A stretch of 64,000 bases of DNA from Thermanaerosceptrum fracticalcis (GTDB taxonomy: Bacteria > Bacillota > Peptococcia > DRI-13), in the NCBI RefSeq assembly GCF_000746025.2, contig NZ_CP045798.1, forward strand, positions 3,393,501 to 3,457,500, written 5' to 3'. Each line of letters starts with the position of its first letter. Position 1 is the first letter of the stretch. This document shows, piece after piece, positions 16,721 to 26,155 of the stretch. The notes under the pieces were generated by a model. That model searched no databases and was not told where the DNA came from. It saw only the letters and a list, made by a program, of their open reading frames with translations. Both the position numbers and the translations under genes were made by a program.

Positions 16721-17310
16721 AGATGATATTTGGGGCATTGGCTTCAAAACTGCCGATAAAATCGCAGGGCAGATGGGATTTGAAAGGAATTCCTTTGAGC
16801 GCTGCCGCTCAGGGATTATTTATGTATTAAATGAGTTGGCCAACGAAGGCCATTGCTACGCAACAAGGGAGCAGCTTTTAGATGAGGCAGAGAAGATGCT
16901 GGAGCTTGAAAAACCTTTGATTGGTGAGACCCTTGAAAGAATGATTGCAGAAAAGACAGCCATAGCCGATGAAGATAACGCTATTTTTCTTCCCCCCTTT
17001 TATCATAGTGAATGGGTGCAGCCAAAAGAATTAAAGAAATCCTTGTGGTTAAAAGCCCTTATCAAACATTAGATGTTCAGGACGTAATAGAGGCAGTGGA
17101 GCGGGAAGAAGGCATCAAGATTGTGGTTGCCCAATTCACAATACAGCAATTACATGATGCTTAGAGAAATCTGCTTTATACCTGCATTACAAGGGCTAAA
17201 AAACTGATGATTCTTGTAGGAACAAAAAAAGCAGTGGGAATGGCTGTAAGCAATAACAATAGTATAAGACGCAATACCAAGCTTACAGAAAGGCTTTGTA
17301 ATAGCAGATG
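16475..17310 (+). pseudogene. RecD2-type helicase gene, decayed, copy 1
   Basis: Pieces of the ATP-dependent RecD-like helicase in order. The N-terminal domain (GVVERITYENEENGF) ends at a TAA at 16628-16630. After an internal deletion comes the helix-hairpin region (YKTYGNESID, PYRLADDIWGIGFKTADKIA) to about 17072. A short linker and then the C-terminal motif ITRAKKLMILVGTKKA (about 17165-17310) follow. The ATPase core is missing and frames are broken, so it is nonfunctional. Its first part is repeated at 55175. Confidence 0.85.
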
Positions 17311-17565
17311 ACTGACGTTGTCTGAAACCGACTATTATAACAGCTGTTGGAATTAATGTTACCCTTCAATTTATTTGTCCGCGACGAACTGGACATCACC
17401 TGCGGTTGGAGTGAGATATGTATAGCCATTAGGATATAGTATGAGTAAACATATCACACGGGCTATACGCAGTTAAAGGCGATAATCTACATAAAATAAC
17501 ATCCTGTCCAATTGCTGGTGCAAACCTATTCGGAAAACTGAAAAGGAATTTCCCGTCTTTATCGC

Positions 17566-17607
17566 CCGACCGGCATCTCAGATAATAAATCCCGGTCGGT
17601 TATTTTT
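17566..17607 (+). terminator. Hairpin with plus-strand U-run at the lysR 3' end
   Basis: CCGACCGG (17566-17573) pairs with CCGGTCGG (17592-17599), then TTATTTTT on the plus strand. It abuts the stop codon of the minus-strand lysR gene. The stretch 17311-17565 shows no recognisable gene. Confidence 0.55.
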
Positions 17608-18484
17608 CTGAGGATAGGAGTTTTTCCATGAATATCTCTACCGCTTTGGAGGTTGTTGGCTCTTTTGGCCTTAAGATAGACAGGGAGCGGAAGAGGTGTT
17701 TTTCTTTGATGTGTAGAGCGGTTAGTTCCTCTGCATCTAACTCTTTGCGTATGATTAAACAGGAAACTAGGGCGATGCCCAGGCCTGCAATAACCGCCTG
17801 TTTCACTCCTTCATTGCTTCCAAAAACAAAAGACCGCTTAACTCGTAGTCCCAAATCCTCAATCAGAAGATCGGAAAAAGCACGGGTACCGGATCCGCTT
17901 TCCCTGAGAATCCATACCTGATCTTGCAAATCTTCAGTTGTGACAACGGGCAGACGGGCCAAGGGATGATTGTTTGACACCACTAAAATCATTTCATCTT
18001 TGGCGAACGTTTGGATATTCAAATCCACATGACTAACGTTCCCTTCCACCAGTCCAATGTCAAGGTGATTGGAGTGGATTTTCTGGGCAATCTCCTCCGT
18101 GTTGTCAATAGCAACCTCTATATCAACTTTGGGATACTGGACGGCCAACTCCGCCAGGAGTGCTGGAAGGATGTATTCCCCGATGGTAAAACTGGCACCA
18201 ATTTTTAAAGAACCTGTGACCTCATTTTTCAACAGGTTGATCTTCTGTTTGGCTTCTTCATAAAGCAAGAGAATCTTTTTGGCGTGCTGATAGAGGATAT
18301 CGCCAGACTGGGTTGGCTCTACATGTTTCGATGATCGATGAAGGAGTTTTGTTCCCAGTTCATTTTCGAGGTTCCGGATGTGTAAGCTTACACTGGGTTG
18401 AGATATATATAGGATGTCGGCTGCACGTGAAAAACTTTTTTGTTCGATGACGGTAACGAATACTTTGAGTGTGTCAACAATCAT
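17600..18484 (-). CDS. LysR-family regulator, CysL/YeiE-like
   Basis: 294-aa LysR-type regulator: winged helix at about 1-60 (SFSRAADILYISQPSVSLHIRNLE) and a type 2 periplasmic-binding effector domain from about 90. It lies divergent to a DsrE-like gene and a YeiH-family exporter gene. LysR proteins next to YeiH are common and several respond to sulfur compounds (CysL, YeiE). A role in sulfite or sulfur regulation is inference. An interrupted GGAATT/AATTCC dyad at 18738-18755 in the divergent region could be an operator. No other gene is seen in 18485-18873. Confidence 0.9.
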   Translation of the reverse strand: MIVDTLKVFVTVIEQKSFSRAADILYISQPSVSLHIRNLENELGTKLLHRSSKHVEPTQSGDILYQHAKKILLLYEEAKQKINLLKNEVTGSLKIGASFTIGEYILPALLAELAVQYPKVDIEVAIDNTEEIAQKIHSNHLDIGLVEGNVSHVDLNIQTFAKDEMILVVSNNHPLARLPVVTTEDLQDQVWILRESGSGTRAFSDLLIEDLGLRVKRSFVFGSNEGVKQAVIAGLGIALVSCLIIRKELDAEELTALHIKEKHLFRSLSILRPKEPTTSKAVEIFMEKLLSSEK

Positions 18485-18873
18485 TAGGTGTCCTCCTTCC
18501 TTAAAAGGACCATTACCTTAGATTATAAATCAAAATTTAAGTGGATAGCACAGAATACGCCGACGAAAAGATTCGATTTCTTAATACTACGAATAAGGTC
18601 TTTCGATTGCTCGACAAATCACTACAATTTATAGTTTTAACTATGAAGAACGGTTTATTAGATATTGAGGAGGAGACACTAGTATTGCATGAACTAAAAG
18701 TCAGTTTGTCAAGTGTCGCATGATAACGTGATTCCCAGGAATTATGGGAAATTCCTCGAATAATCGCCCTATAGAACGAAAAGTCCTTATAAATTAGAAG
18801 ATTTTTGCTTTATTGTATCCGTCTCCCCATTCAAGTTACAATGTTGAAAAAACTACTGGAAGGAGGTTTTTAG

Positions 18874-19263
18874 ATGTTGCCCTACAAGATTCTGTTTCAC
18901 GTTAATGAGCTTAATCGTTGGCCTGTCGCTTTGCTTAACCTGCGCAACTTAATTAAAGACACCGGATCAGAAAACATCCAAGCTGAGGTCGTCGCCAACG
19001 GCCCTGCGGTTCTTCTCTATGCTACTTCCCCGGAGATCGGGGAAAAACTGCCGCCAACCTGGAACAATGAATTCCGTCAACAGCTCCTGCGGGACATGCA
19101 GGAGCTTCGGGAGCTGGGCATTCCTTTTCTTGCCTGCGCTAATGCCTTGAAGATGAATGCCTTGGAAGAGAAGTCTCTCCACCCCTTCGTGACCGTCATC
19201 CCGGCAGGTATTACGGAGATCGTCAAGAAACAGGCTGAGGGTTACGGTTATGTCAAACCCTGA
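18874..19263 (+). CDS. DsrE/DsrF-like family protein
   Basis: 129-aa soluble protein with a DsrE-like alpha/beta fold pattern: ILFHVNELNRW at the start, VVANGPAVLLY in the middle and GIPFLACANALKM, carrying the one conserved-position cysteine, followed by VIPAGITEIVKKQAEGYGYVKP. Members carry or sense persulfide sulfur. GGAAGGAGG precedes the ATG. The divergent LysR and downstream YeiH genes support a sulfur link. Higher GC than the flanks suggests acquisition together with the next relic. Confidence 0.85.
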   Translation: MLPYKILFHVNELNRWPVALLNLRNLIKDTGSENIQAEVVANGPAVLLYATSPEIGEKLPPTWNNEFRQQLLRDMQELRELGIPFLACANALKMNALEEKSLHPFVTVIPAGITEIVKKQAEGYGYVKP

Positions 19264-19623
19264 ACGAGCCGACACGACCATGGTGCATCTTCTTCTTGGC
19301 CTTGACCCTATGTCCCTCAGCCGTTCCCCGTATATCCCGGTCGTCAACAACCCTGGCATCCTCACCGCCCAGGACATCGGGCTCCATATCAACCCCCTGG
19401 CACCTGTCCGTCTGGGCAACAGCTCCGGCGAAGGAGCCCGGCAGGTGCTTTTGTCCCAGCCCAAGCGCAGGGAAGCGGAAGCACTTGCCGCCAGGATCAC
19501 TTATTTCGAGCTTAACACCACTTTATGGACAAATTCAAAAGCAGCAAATTTCTACCCCACACAGACATCGATCGCTACCCAAGCGTCAAAGCGCGCCTGC
19601 AGGCCCGCCGCCAGGCGCTCTAG
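19262..19623 (+). pseudogene. Relic of an ASKHA-domain (corrinoid-activation type, DUF4445) protein
   Basis: The frame overlapping the dsrE stop reads TTMVHLLLGLDP then SPYIPVVNNPG, and after an internal deletion LGNSSGEGARQVLLSQ and EAEALAARITYFEL. These are conserved blocks of the C-terminal ASKHA domain of reductive activators of corrinoid proteins. After a frameshift the frame continues FMDKFKSS..LPHTDIDRYPSV to TAG at 19621-19623. The central ATPase part and the N-terminal ferredoxin are absent. GC-rich relative to neighbours. No gene is seen in 19624-19913. Confidence 0.7.
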
Positions 19624-19913
19624 CATCCGGTACAATCCCATATTTGGCCCCTTTAGAAAAACCGGATGAATCTCCCCGGCTTTGCTTGTATTCGCCCCTC
19701 TTTACCACTCTGCATACAACATTCATCCTTTTGCGGCTCTAACGTGATAAGCTTCGTCCAACATCGAAGCATCATGAGCCAACCCGCTTTCTGTATCATA
19801 AGTCTTCCTTATTGTCTGTATAGGATATCGATATTGACTGCTTAGTCCTGGGTCATTTATAGTGATTCATGTCAAACCTGCAGGGAGTATAAGACAATGA
19901 AGGAGGACGTTGA

Positions 19914-20984
19914 ATGTTACAACAAGAAAGAGAGAGTTCACTTCGCAAACAGGATGTGTTGCGACAAGTGAGGAAAGGAGTGTCTTTTTCAGCACCTGCA
20001 GCGGAACAAACAAACTGGGGTCCGTTTACGTTAGGCATTCTGTTTACCCTGACCATTGCCGCAGCAGGGACTGCCTTGGCTTATCTTCCAGGGCTAAATC
20101 GTGTCGGGGCGATGTTAACTTCGATCCTGCTTGCTGTCGTTTACCGAAATATCAAGGGATATCCCGAGTCCTTGAGGGAAGGAATCCGCTTTTCGGGGCA
20201 CAAAATACTGCGTTTTGCCATCATCCTTTACGGCTTTAAATTAAATATTGATGTTGTTTTGCATAAGGGGATGACTCTACTGCTCTATGATGCGCTGAGC
20301 ATTGTTTTGGCCATTGGAGTAACGATGCTGGTTGCCAGGTTGATAGGGGCCGAAAAACAGCTGTCCCTTCTTTTGGGGATCGGAACAGGGGTCTGCGGAG
20401 CGGCAGCCATTGCCGCGGTTGCTCCGATTCTGAATACGGATGATGAAGAGACCGCCATCGGGGTGGGCATCGTTGCACTCATGGGCACCGTTTTTACCCT
20501 CACTTACACTTTCTTGCGCGGCTACCTTCCCTTGAGTCCTGTGGAATACGGAGTATGGAGCGGTGTCAGTCTGCATGAGATTGCTCATGTCGCCGCTGCG
20601 GCGGCACCTGCCGGCACGGAGGCTTTGGCAGAAGGACTGCTTGCAAAGTTGGGGCGTGTCTTCCTCATGCTTCCCTTGAGCTTTATTCTGGCTTCCTGGA
20701 TGCGCCGGAAAGGAAATGCAGAAGTAAAACAAAGCACACCGTTCCCTTGGTTTCTTGTCGGGTTCATGCTGACCAGCCTCATGGGAACATACTTGCCGAT
20801 CCCGCAAGCCGTTTTGAATACCATTTCCACCGTGGCCTCCTTTTTCCTGGCTGCAGCTATGGTCGGTTTAGGATTGAATGTACATCTTGCTAACCTGAGA
20901 ACGCGGGCCTTGCGTCCCTTAACGGCTATGTTTGCCGCTTCGCTCGTGGTGTCCGTCGTTTCTTACTTTATTTTGCAGTTCTGA
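19914..20984 (+). CDS. YeiH-family (UPF0324) putative sulfate/sulfite exporter
   Basis: 356-aa polytopic protein of the UPF0324/YeiH family with about ten membrane helices. Typical segments are GIRFSGHKILRFAIILYGF (about 83-101), GIGTGVCGAAAIAAVAP (about 155-171) and SGVSLHEIAHVAAAA (about 220). AAGGAGGACG precedes the ATG. Members are annotated as sulfate exporters on limited evidence, and some appear to protect against sulfite or taurine-derived sulfur. The LysR and DsrE neighbours fit this. Confidence 0.9.
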   Translation: MLQQERESSLRKQDVLRQVRKGVSFSAPAAEQTNWGPFTLGILFTLTIAAAGTALAYLPGLNRVGAMLTSILLAVVYRNIKGYPESLREGIRFSGHKILRFAIILYGFKLNIDVVLHKGMTLLLYDALSIVLAIGVTMLVARLIGAEKQLSLLLGIGTGVCGAAAIAAVAPILNTDDEETAIGVGIVALMGTVFTLTYTFLRGYLPLSPVEYGVWSGVSLHEIAHVAAAAAPAGTEALAEGLLAKLGRVFLMLPLSFILASWMRRKGNAEVKQSTPFPWFLVGFMLTSLMGTYLPIPQAVLNTISTVASFFLAAAMVGLGLNVHLANLRTRALRPLTAMFAASLVVSVVSYFILQF

Positions 20985-21159
20985 ACAGTAACCTGTACGT
21001 AGCGCCTGCTAAAAAAGTTCTTTTTGCCGCGTTTGTTTCTCCTGTGGAATCCATTGCCGTCCATGGCAGGTTGGATACTCATAAATGTTCGTCGCTCATC
21101 CCGCAGGTGTGAAAGAGAAATGTGCTTACTTAGTTCAGCGCTGACACGGGTAGGTGTTT

Positions 21160-21188
21160 TTGACAGAATCGACGTGGCTTTAGATACT
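21160..21188 (+). promoter_or_regulatory. Sigma-A-like promoter of the usp gene
   Basis: TTGACA at 21160-21165, a 17-bp spacer and GATACT at 21183-21188 lie just upstream of the universal stress gene. The rest of 20985-21159 shows no gene. Confidence 0.55.
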
Positions 21189-21219
21189 GTAACATGAAAA
21201 TAAAAGGGGGTTTTTCTTA

Positions 21220-21642
21220 ATGGATATTCGCAGCATTCTTGTTGGTCTTGACGGTTCAAAAAGCAGCAGAAAAGCCTTGCAAGCTGCCGTGGATTTAAGC
21301 CGGAAACTCAATGCCAAGGTCACAACGTTGACGGTTGTGCATTTGCCGGATTTCAGCCCAGGCGGAGGCGAAGTGAAGGAACTTGAGCAGGCAGAGAAAT
21401 ACTATCAGCCTTTGCTGCAGGAGGTACAGGCTTATGGTTCAACGCTCGGGTGTGACATTACTACGGTGATCCTGAAGGGCCATCCGACAGAACGGTTGCT
21501 CCAATATGCTGAGGATAACCAGGTGGATCTAATAGTCATCGGGACCCGCGGCTTAGGGGGATTCAAAAAGCTGCTTATGGGCAGTGTAGCGCAAAAAGTT
21601 GTAAGCTATTCCAAGATTCCGGTTATGGTCATCCGGGAGTGA
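21220..21642 (+). CDS. Universal stress protein UspA family
   Basis: 140-aa single-domain UspA-fold protein starting MDIRSILVGLDGSKSSRKAL. The ATP-binding signature G-x2-G-x9-GS is present near the C-terminus (GTRGLGGFKKLLMGS), so it is probably the ATP-binding subclass. AAAAGGGGG precedes the ATG. It has its own promoter and a strong terminator, and is likely monocistronic. Confidence 0.95.
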   Translation: MDIRSILVGLDGSKSSRKALQAAVDLSRKLNAKVTTLTVVHLPDFSPGGGEVKELEQAEKYYQPLLQEVQAYGSTLGCDITTVILKGHPTERLLQYAEDNQVDLIVIGTRGLGGFKKLLMGSVAQKVVSYSKIPVMVIRE

Positions 21643-21697
21643 CAGCAGGGGATTTTCTCTAGAAAAGTGTCTGGGCATAATACTTTGCTGAAAAGAG

Positions 21698-21762
21698 AAC
21701 GCGAAATGGGCGTTGTCCTTTATGTAGACGACACCCATTTCGCGTTTAAATTTTTGTTTTTT
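21698..21762 (+). terminator. Strong intrinsic terminator after usp
   Basis: Twenty bases at 21698-21717 pair with 21727-21746 with two mismatches, including 13 uninterrupted pairs (AACGCGAAATGGG). A TTTTTGTTTTTTTG run follows. The stretch 21763-22340 is AT-rich and carries only broken frames. Confidence 0.8.
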
Positions 21763-22035
21763 TGTTCTTCTTTCTGTCGCACTTTTGGTGTATCAGGTAA
21801 GTGCCAGAGATGCAAATTTTGCCGCAGACAAGCAATAAATACGACAGTGATAGAAAAAATATCAGAAGAATTTATTCTGGAAACACTGCCAATTAAGTTG
21901 TGTAGATTCAAGGAAAGTAGCGAAATAGATAGAAATAGGATATTGGGGAGTTAAAAAAACACTATAAATGCTCTGGAAAGAGAATTAACAGAAATGCACA
22001 GTCAAGTAAGGATGTAATTTATAGCGGCATAAAAT

Positions 22036-22062
22036 GCGACAGGAGAACCGTCCCCGTGTCGC
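22036..22062 (+). repeat. Short GCGACA/TGTCGC inverted repeat element
   Basis: GCGACA (22036-22041) and TGTCGC (22057-22062) enclose GGAGAACCGTCCCCG. Elements of this form are recurrent in intergenic DNA of related clostridia, from memory. Only one copy was noticed here. Confidence 0.4.
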
Positions 22063-22344
22063 GTTAGAATGGATATTTGAAGATATACGTGTCATGGCCG
22101 GAGATGCTGAACTGTCCCAGATAACTTTGTTTTCAGTGTTTATGGAACTGGTGGAGTGTATTAGGGTCAAGTCACTGGTAGAGGTGGTGTTTGTCTTGAA
22201 GGCGGGGGTAGAGATAGGAGAAATGTTATAAATTTGAGTATGGTAGTGAGATGAATTTTAAAAAATATAGAAAAAGAAGGATTTTAGAAAATTATGCAGA
22301 ATATACATGCGTTTATAGCGTTTAGAGGCGATTTTGTGATTGGA

Positions 22345-22658
22345 TTGAAGGAGCTATTCTGTTGTGATGTTTGTGGCAATATTTTGGAAGCAGTTTATGT
22401 TGGTGCTCCAGCACTGGTTTGCTGCAATAAACTAGTGAAAAAGCTGATTGCTAATACCGAAGATTTGGGAAAAAAAACATGTTCCGGTGGTTGAGAGTTT
22501 GGACGGAGGCATTGTAATAAAAGTGGGAAGCATTGAACACCCCATGGTAAGCATTATATAGCATTTATCGAGGTTCTTACCAAGGATTACGTAATAAGAA
22601 AAGATAAAGATGTGTTTGACATTACCTGCAAAACAAAAGAGGTGATGGTATGTTTATA
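22345..22658 (+). pseudogene. Desulfoferrodoxin (superoxide reductase) relic with two frameshifts
   Basis: Reads ELFCCDVCGNILEAVYVG..ALVCCNKL, the desulforedoxin-like CxxC...CC iron site. A frameshift at an A8 run follows, then KHVPVVESLDGGIVIKVGS..HPM of the superoxide reductase domain, another frameshift, then KHYIAFIEVL. All domain blocks are recognisable but no single frame spans them, so superoxide reduction is lost unless the shifts are sequencing errors in homopolymers. The last codons overlap the FIST gene start. Confidence 0.75.
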
Positions 22659-23783
22659 AATTTAGACAGGAAAGGTACTGTGGAAAGGTTGCAGTACCTG
22701 CTAAAACAGGCAGCTGATGATGAGAATACATCGGGAGTTCTCATTCTGGCTTGTGATGCCAACGGTTTTACCCCTGAAAAGGTTGATGAGGTTTTAAAAC
22801 AGTGTAAAAAACCAGTATTTGGAGGAATTTTTCCTCAGATTTTATTTAACAAAGAAATACTCGACAAGGGAACCGTTGTTGCTGGTATCAGTCAACCTGT
22901 AAGCACTGCGGTGATTAGAGGTGTCAGTGACATGTCTACAGATCTGGACGCAATCATAGAACATACTTTTGAAGGGCAATCTCTTAAAAATAAAACGATG
23001 TTTGTCTTTGTGGACGGACTCAGCCAACATATCTCTGCCCTAATTGAGAGCATGTTTAATTGTTGGGGACTTCTCCCGAATTATATTGGTGGGGGTGCCG
23101 GTTCATTGACATTTGAAAGGAAGCCCTGTATGTTTACCGGGGAAGGATTATTAGGAGATTCGGCAGTTTTTGCCCTGACAGATATAAAAAGCGGGGTAGG
23201 GGTTGCCCATGGCTGGAAGCCTGTGGCAGGTCCACTGAAAGTAACGGAAGCAGACCGCAATACAGTAATTTCACTGAACTGGCGACCGGCATTTGAAGTA
23301 TATCGGGAAACGGTAGAAAAAATATCCGGGAAATCTTTTGACAATACTGATTTCTTCCAGCTGGCAAAAGGGTTTCCCTTTGGGATTGTAAAAATGGCAG
23401 AAGAAATGGTGGTTCGAGATCCTATTGCGCTGGATGGCAGCAGGTTGATTTGTGTCGGAGAAGTTCCTTTGAATTCTTTTGTCTATATATTAAAAGGAGA
23501 TAAAGACTCTTTGATTGCTGGTGCAGCCAAAGCCCGTCAATTGGCCGAAGCATCCTATTGGAAAACAGTCAATGGGGAAAAAGAAAAACCACTAACTACC
23601 TTTTTTGCGGACTGTGTTTCCAGGGTTCTCTTTCTCCAGTCTGATTTTAATGAAGAACTGGAAGCGGTGTATGCAGGATACCCGCTTTTGGGGGCGTTGA
23701 CTATGGGGGAGATTGCTAATACGGGAAAAAATTATCTTGAATTTTATAATAAGACTTCAGTCATCGGATTGTTGGAGGATTAA
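22650..23783 (+). CDS. FIST-domain sensory protein
   Basis: 377-aa protein with FIST N and FIST C domains, small-ligand sensors often linked to GGDEF or kinase genes. FIST N covers about residues 20-210 (CKKPVFGGIFPQILF; YIGGGAGSLTF) and FIST C the rest (YPLLGALTMGEIAN near the end). AAAGAGGTGATG lies before the ATG, which is inside the desulfoferrodoxin relic's last codons. The next gene, a PAS-GGDEF-HD-GYP protein, starts 2 nt after the stop, so the sensor probably feeds directly into cyclic-di-GMP turnover. Confidence 0.9.
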   Translation: MFINLDRKGTVERLQYLLKQAADDENTSGVLILACDANGFTPEKVDEVLKQCKKPVFGGIFPQILFNKEILDKGTVVAGISQPVSTAVIRGVSDMSTDLDAIIEHTFEGQSLKNKTMFVFVDGLSQHISALIESMFNCWGLLPNYIGGGAGSLTFERKPCMFTGEGLLGDSAVFALTDIKSGVGVAHGWKPVAGPLKVTEADRNTVISLNWRPAFEVYRETVEKISGKSFDNTDFFQLAKGFPFGIVKMAEEMVVRDPIALDGSRLICVGEVPLNSFVYILKGDKDSLIAGAAKARQLAEASYWKTVNGEKEKPLTTFFADCVSRVLFLQSDFNEELEAVYAGYPLLGALTMGEIANTGKNYLEFYNKTSVIGLLED

Positions 23784-23785
23784 AA

Positions 23786-26038
23786 ATGGATTATACAATA
23801 TGGAGTCATATTCTGCTCGAATTAGCTCTTTCTGTCAGTGGCGAGCAGGAACTGGACAAGCTTGTGAAAAAGGCCACATCTGCATTCTCGAGGAAACTGG
23901 ACTGCACCCATGGCAGTGTTTTACAATACAAAAGCAATCGTTTGGAAGTTATCTATGCTGTTCCACGGGTAATCCTTAAGAATCCTGTTTATCATGAGGT
24001 TATTGGAGAATTTGAAAGGAAATTGTTGCAAGACGAGGACAAAAACGTCATCGTAATAGAGAAGGATTTAAATTACTATGGGTTTCCACTGAGAAACTTC
24101 GGACTGCTTCTGTTGGGAAGGAACGTTCCTATTGAAGAAGTGTTTTTAAAAGAGCTTCTACCTATTACCAATATGCTGGCACAAAACTGTTTTGCTAATC
24201 TCGATGCCGCTATGAAACGTCAAACTATAGAGGCCGAATTGAAGAAGGAGCGTCATTTACTGAGAGTAATTATAGACACCATTCCGGATCTGATTTTTTA
24301 CAAGGACCAAAATGGGGTTTATAAAGTAGTAAATGAAGCCGTGGGAAAGTTTCTATCTCTTTTACCGGAAGAAATAAACGGGCGTACTGATTGGGATATT
24401 CATAATGAAGCGGAAGCAAGTAAATACAGGGAACTTGATCATAGGATTATGGAATCAGGTAGCGTTCAACGCTATGAAGAATGGATTAAACGTCATGATG
24501 GTAGTCTGGTTCCTTTTGAAACAATTAAGGTTCCTGTTTATGATGCGGAAAGCAGATGCGTAGGTACAGTTGCTGTTTCAAGAGACATCTCAGAACGCAT
24601 GGAAGCCGATAAAAAAATTCAAACTGAAAAGAAATGGCTGGAAGTTTTGTTTAAAAACTCAACAGATGCCATAGTTCGCATTGACCATAATTATTGTGTA
24701 GAGGAAATCAATTATAGTTTTTATAAGCTTTTTGGGTATAAATTGGAAGAAATAAGAGGAAAAGATCTTGACTACGTCCTTGATATGGGAAAAGAAAACA
24801 CCGCCAACAGATATTATACAAAAGCTTTATTATCGGGAAAGAAAATTGTAGTGGAAGGCACACACTATACTAAAGAAGGATTACCTGTTGAAGTTATAAT
24901 AAGAGGCCTTCCCATTATTATTGATGGTGAATTACTTGGTGCTTATGTGATTTATAACGACATCACAGAGCACAAACGTTATGAGGAACAGTTGAAATAC
25001 TTGAGTTCGTACGATCAACTGACCGGCCTTTACAACCGCAGGTTTTTGGAAGAAGAGATAAAGAGGCTGGATACGCCGCGTCAACTGCCTGTATCCATAA
25101 TCATGGGCGACCTCAACGGCCTGAAGCTGGCTAATGACGTATTCGGGCACCAGGAGGGCGACAGGCTGCTGATAAAGGCTGCGGAAATCATTAGAGAGTC
25201 CTGCCGCCGGGAAGACCTTATTGCTCGGTGGGGCGGGGATGAATTCGTTATCCTTTTGCCTCAGACCGACATAAAAACGGCTGAGGAAATCAACCGGCGG
25301 ATCAAAGAAAAATGCGATTCCCAGAAGGACGGGCCCGTACAGGTGAGCATTGCCCTTGGCTATGCCGCAAAAAGCAGAGCCGAAGAAAACATCTGGCAGG
25401 TATTGAAAGAAGCCGAGGACTGGATGTACCGCAATAAGCTTTTGCATGCCAAAAGCTACAGAAATGCCGTTATATCCTCCCTGAAGGCTACTCTTTTTGA
25501 AAAGAGCATGGAAACGAAAGAACACGCAGAACGGTTGAAAGAAATGTGCAGAAAGATCGGTGAGAGTATGGGCCTGAACCCCCAACAAATGGACGAGCTG
25601 GAACTTCTGGCGATACTCCACGACATCGGTAAGGTGGTGATTCAGGAAAGCATATTGATGAAGCCGGGGCCTTTAACTGAGGAAGAATGGGTACAAATGA
25701 GAAAACACCCTGAAATAGGGTACAGGATCGCCCAGGCGGCGCCGGAACTGGCCCCTATTGCAGAATACATCCTCTCCCATCATGAGCGATGGGACGGCAA
25801 AGGCTATCCCCAGGGGATAAAAGGGGAAGAAATCCCACTGTTATCACGAATTTTGGCGGTTGCTGACGCCTTTGATGCTATGACCAATGACAGGACATAT
25901 CGGAAAGCAATGAGCAGGGAGGAAGCAATAGCTGAAATAAAAAGGAATGCGGGGACGCAGTTTGACCCGGAGGTAGTAAGTGCTTTTATTGAAAGCTGCT
26001 GCAAAAGTGATAAAAATTTTCATGAAGGTCAGTATTAG
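23786..26038 (+). CDS. PAS-PAS-GGDEF-HD-GYP cyclic-di-GMP turnover protein
   Basis: 750-aa cytoplasmic protein with an N-terminal region of GAF-like length (1-150), two PAS domains (about 155-275 and 285-405) and GGDEF at about 410-570. The GGDEF domain has RWGGDEF and an RRED inhibitory site five residues before it. An HD-GYP phosphodiesterase domain follows (about 580-740: LHDIGKV, HHERWDGKGYPQG). Both catalytic motifs are intact, so it could both make and degrade c-di-GMP. It is translationally close to the FIST gene. GC content rises sharply at the PAS-GGDEF boundary near 25015, suggesting domain recombination. Confidence 0.93.
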   Translation: MDYTIWSHILLELALSVSGEQELDKLVKKATSAFSRKLDCTHGSVLQYKSNRLEVIYAVPRVILKNPVYHEVIGEFERKLLQDEDKNVIVIEKDLNYYGFPLRNFGLLLLGRNVPIEEVFLKELLPITNMLAQNCFANLDAAMKRQTIEAELKKERHLLRVIIDTIPDLIFYKDQNGVYKVVNEAVGKFLSLLPEEINGRTDWDIHNEAEASKYRELDHRIMESGSVQRYEEWIKRHDGSLVPFETIKVPVYDAESRCVGTVAVSRDISERMEADKKIQTEKKWLEVLFKNSTDAIVRIDHNYCVEEINYSFYKLFGYKLEEIRGKDLDYVLDMGKENTANRYYTKALLSGKKIVVEGTHYTKEGLPVEVIIRGLPIIIDGELLGAYVIYNDITEHKRYEEQLKYLSSYDQLTGLYNRRFLEEEIKRLDTPRQLPVSIIMGDLNGLKLANDVFGHQEGDRLLIKAAEIIRESCRREDLIARWGGDEFVILLPQTDIKTAEEINRRIKEKCDSQKDGPVQVSIALGYAAKSRAEENIWQVLKEAEDWMYRNKLLHAKSYRNAVISSLKATLFEKSMETKEHAERLKEMCRKIGESMGLNPQQMDELELLAILHDIGKVVIQESILMKPGPLTEEEWVQMRKHPEIGYRIAQAAPELAPIAEYILSHHERWDGKGYPQGIKGEEIPLLSRILAVADAFDAMTNDRTYRKAMSREEAIAEIKRNAGTQFDPEVVSAFIESCCKSDKNFHEGQY

Positions 26039-26155
26039 ACAAGACCTTAGATTACTGAAGCAAGTTATTGTCACAACCGATGAAATAAGCGATTCCAGCG
26101 AAAAACTTACCGTTGCCGCGGAAGAAATAAATGCTCAGGGGTTGGTTTATCGGTG
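26037..26155 (+). pseudogene. Chemotaxis-receptor-like fragment
   Basis: A short open stretch reads VTTDEISDSSEKLTVAAEEIN, the heptad pattern of the methyl-accepting receptor signalling helix. It has no start and no remaining domains; it ends at TGA 26153-26155. Confidence 0.5.

Noticed and set aside
18541-18723. 60-codon plus-strand ORF between lysR and dsrE
   Set aside because: GTG start without a ribosome site, no family resemblance, and it lies in a divergent regulatory region.
18967-19500. 177-codon minus-strand ORF opposite dsrE and the ASKHA relic
   Set aside because: The plus-strand frames carry recognisable DsrE and ASKHA motifs, whereas this translation is Arg/Ser-rich and unmatched.
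24932-25621. 229-codon minus-strand ORF opposite the GGDEF domain
   Set aside because: Shadow of the conserved GGDEF frame; no domain seen.
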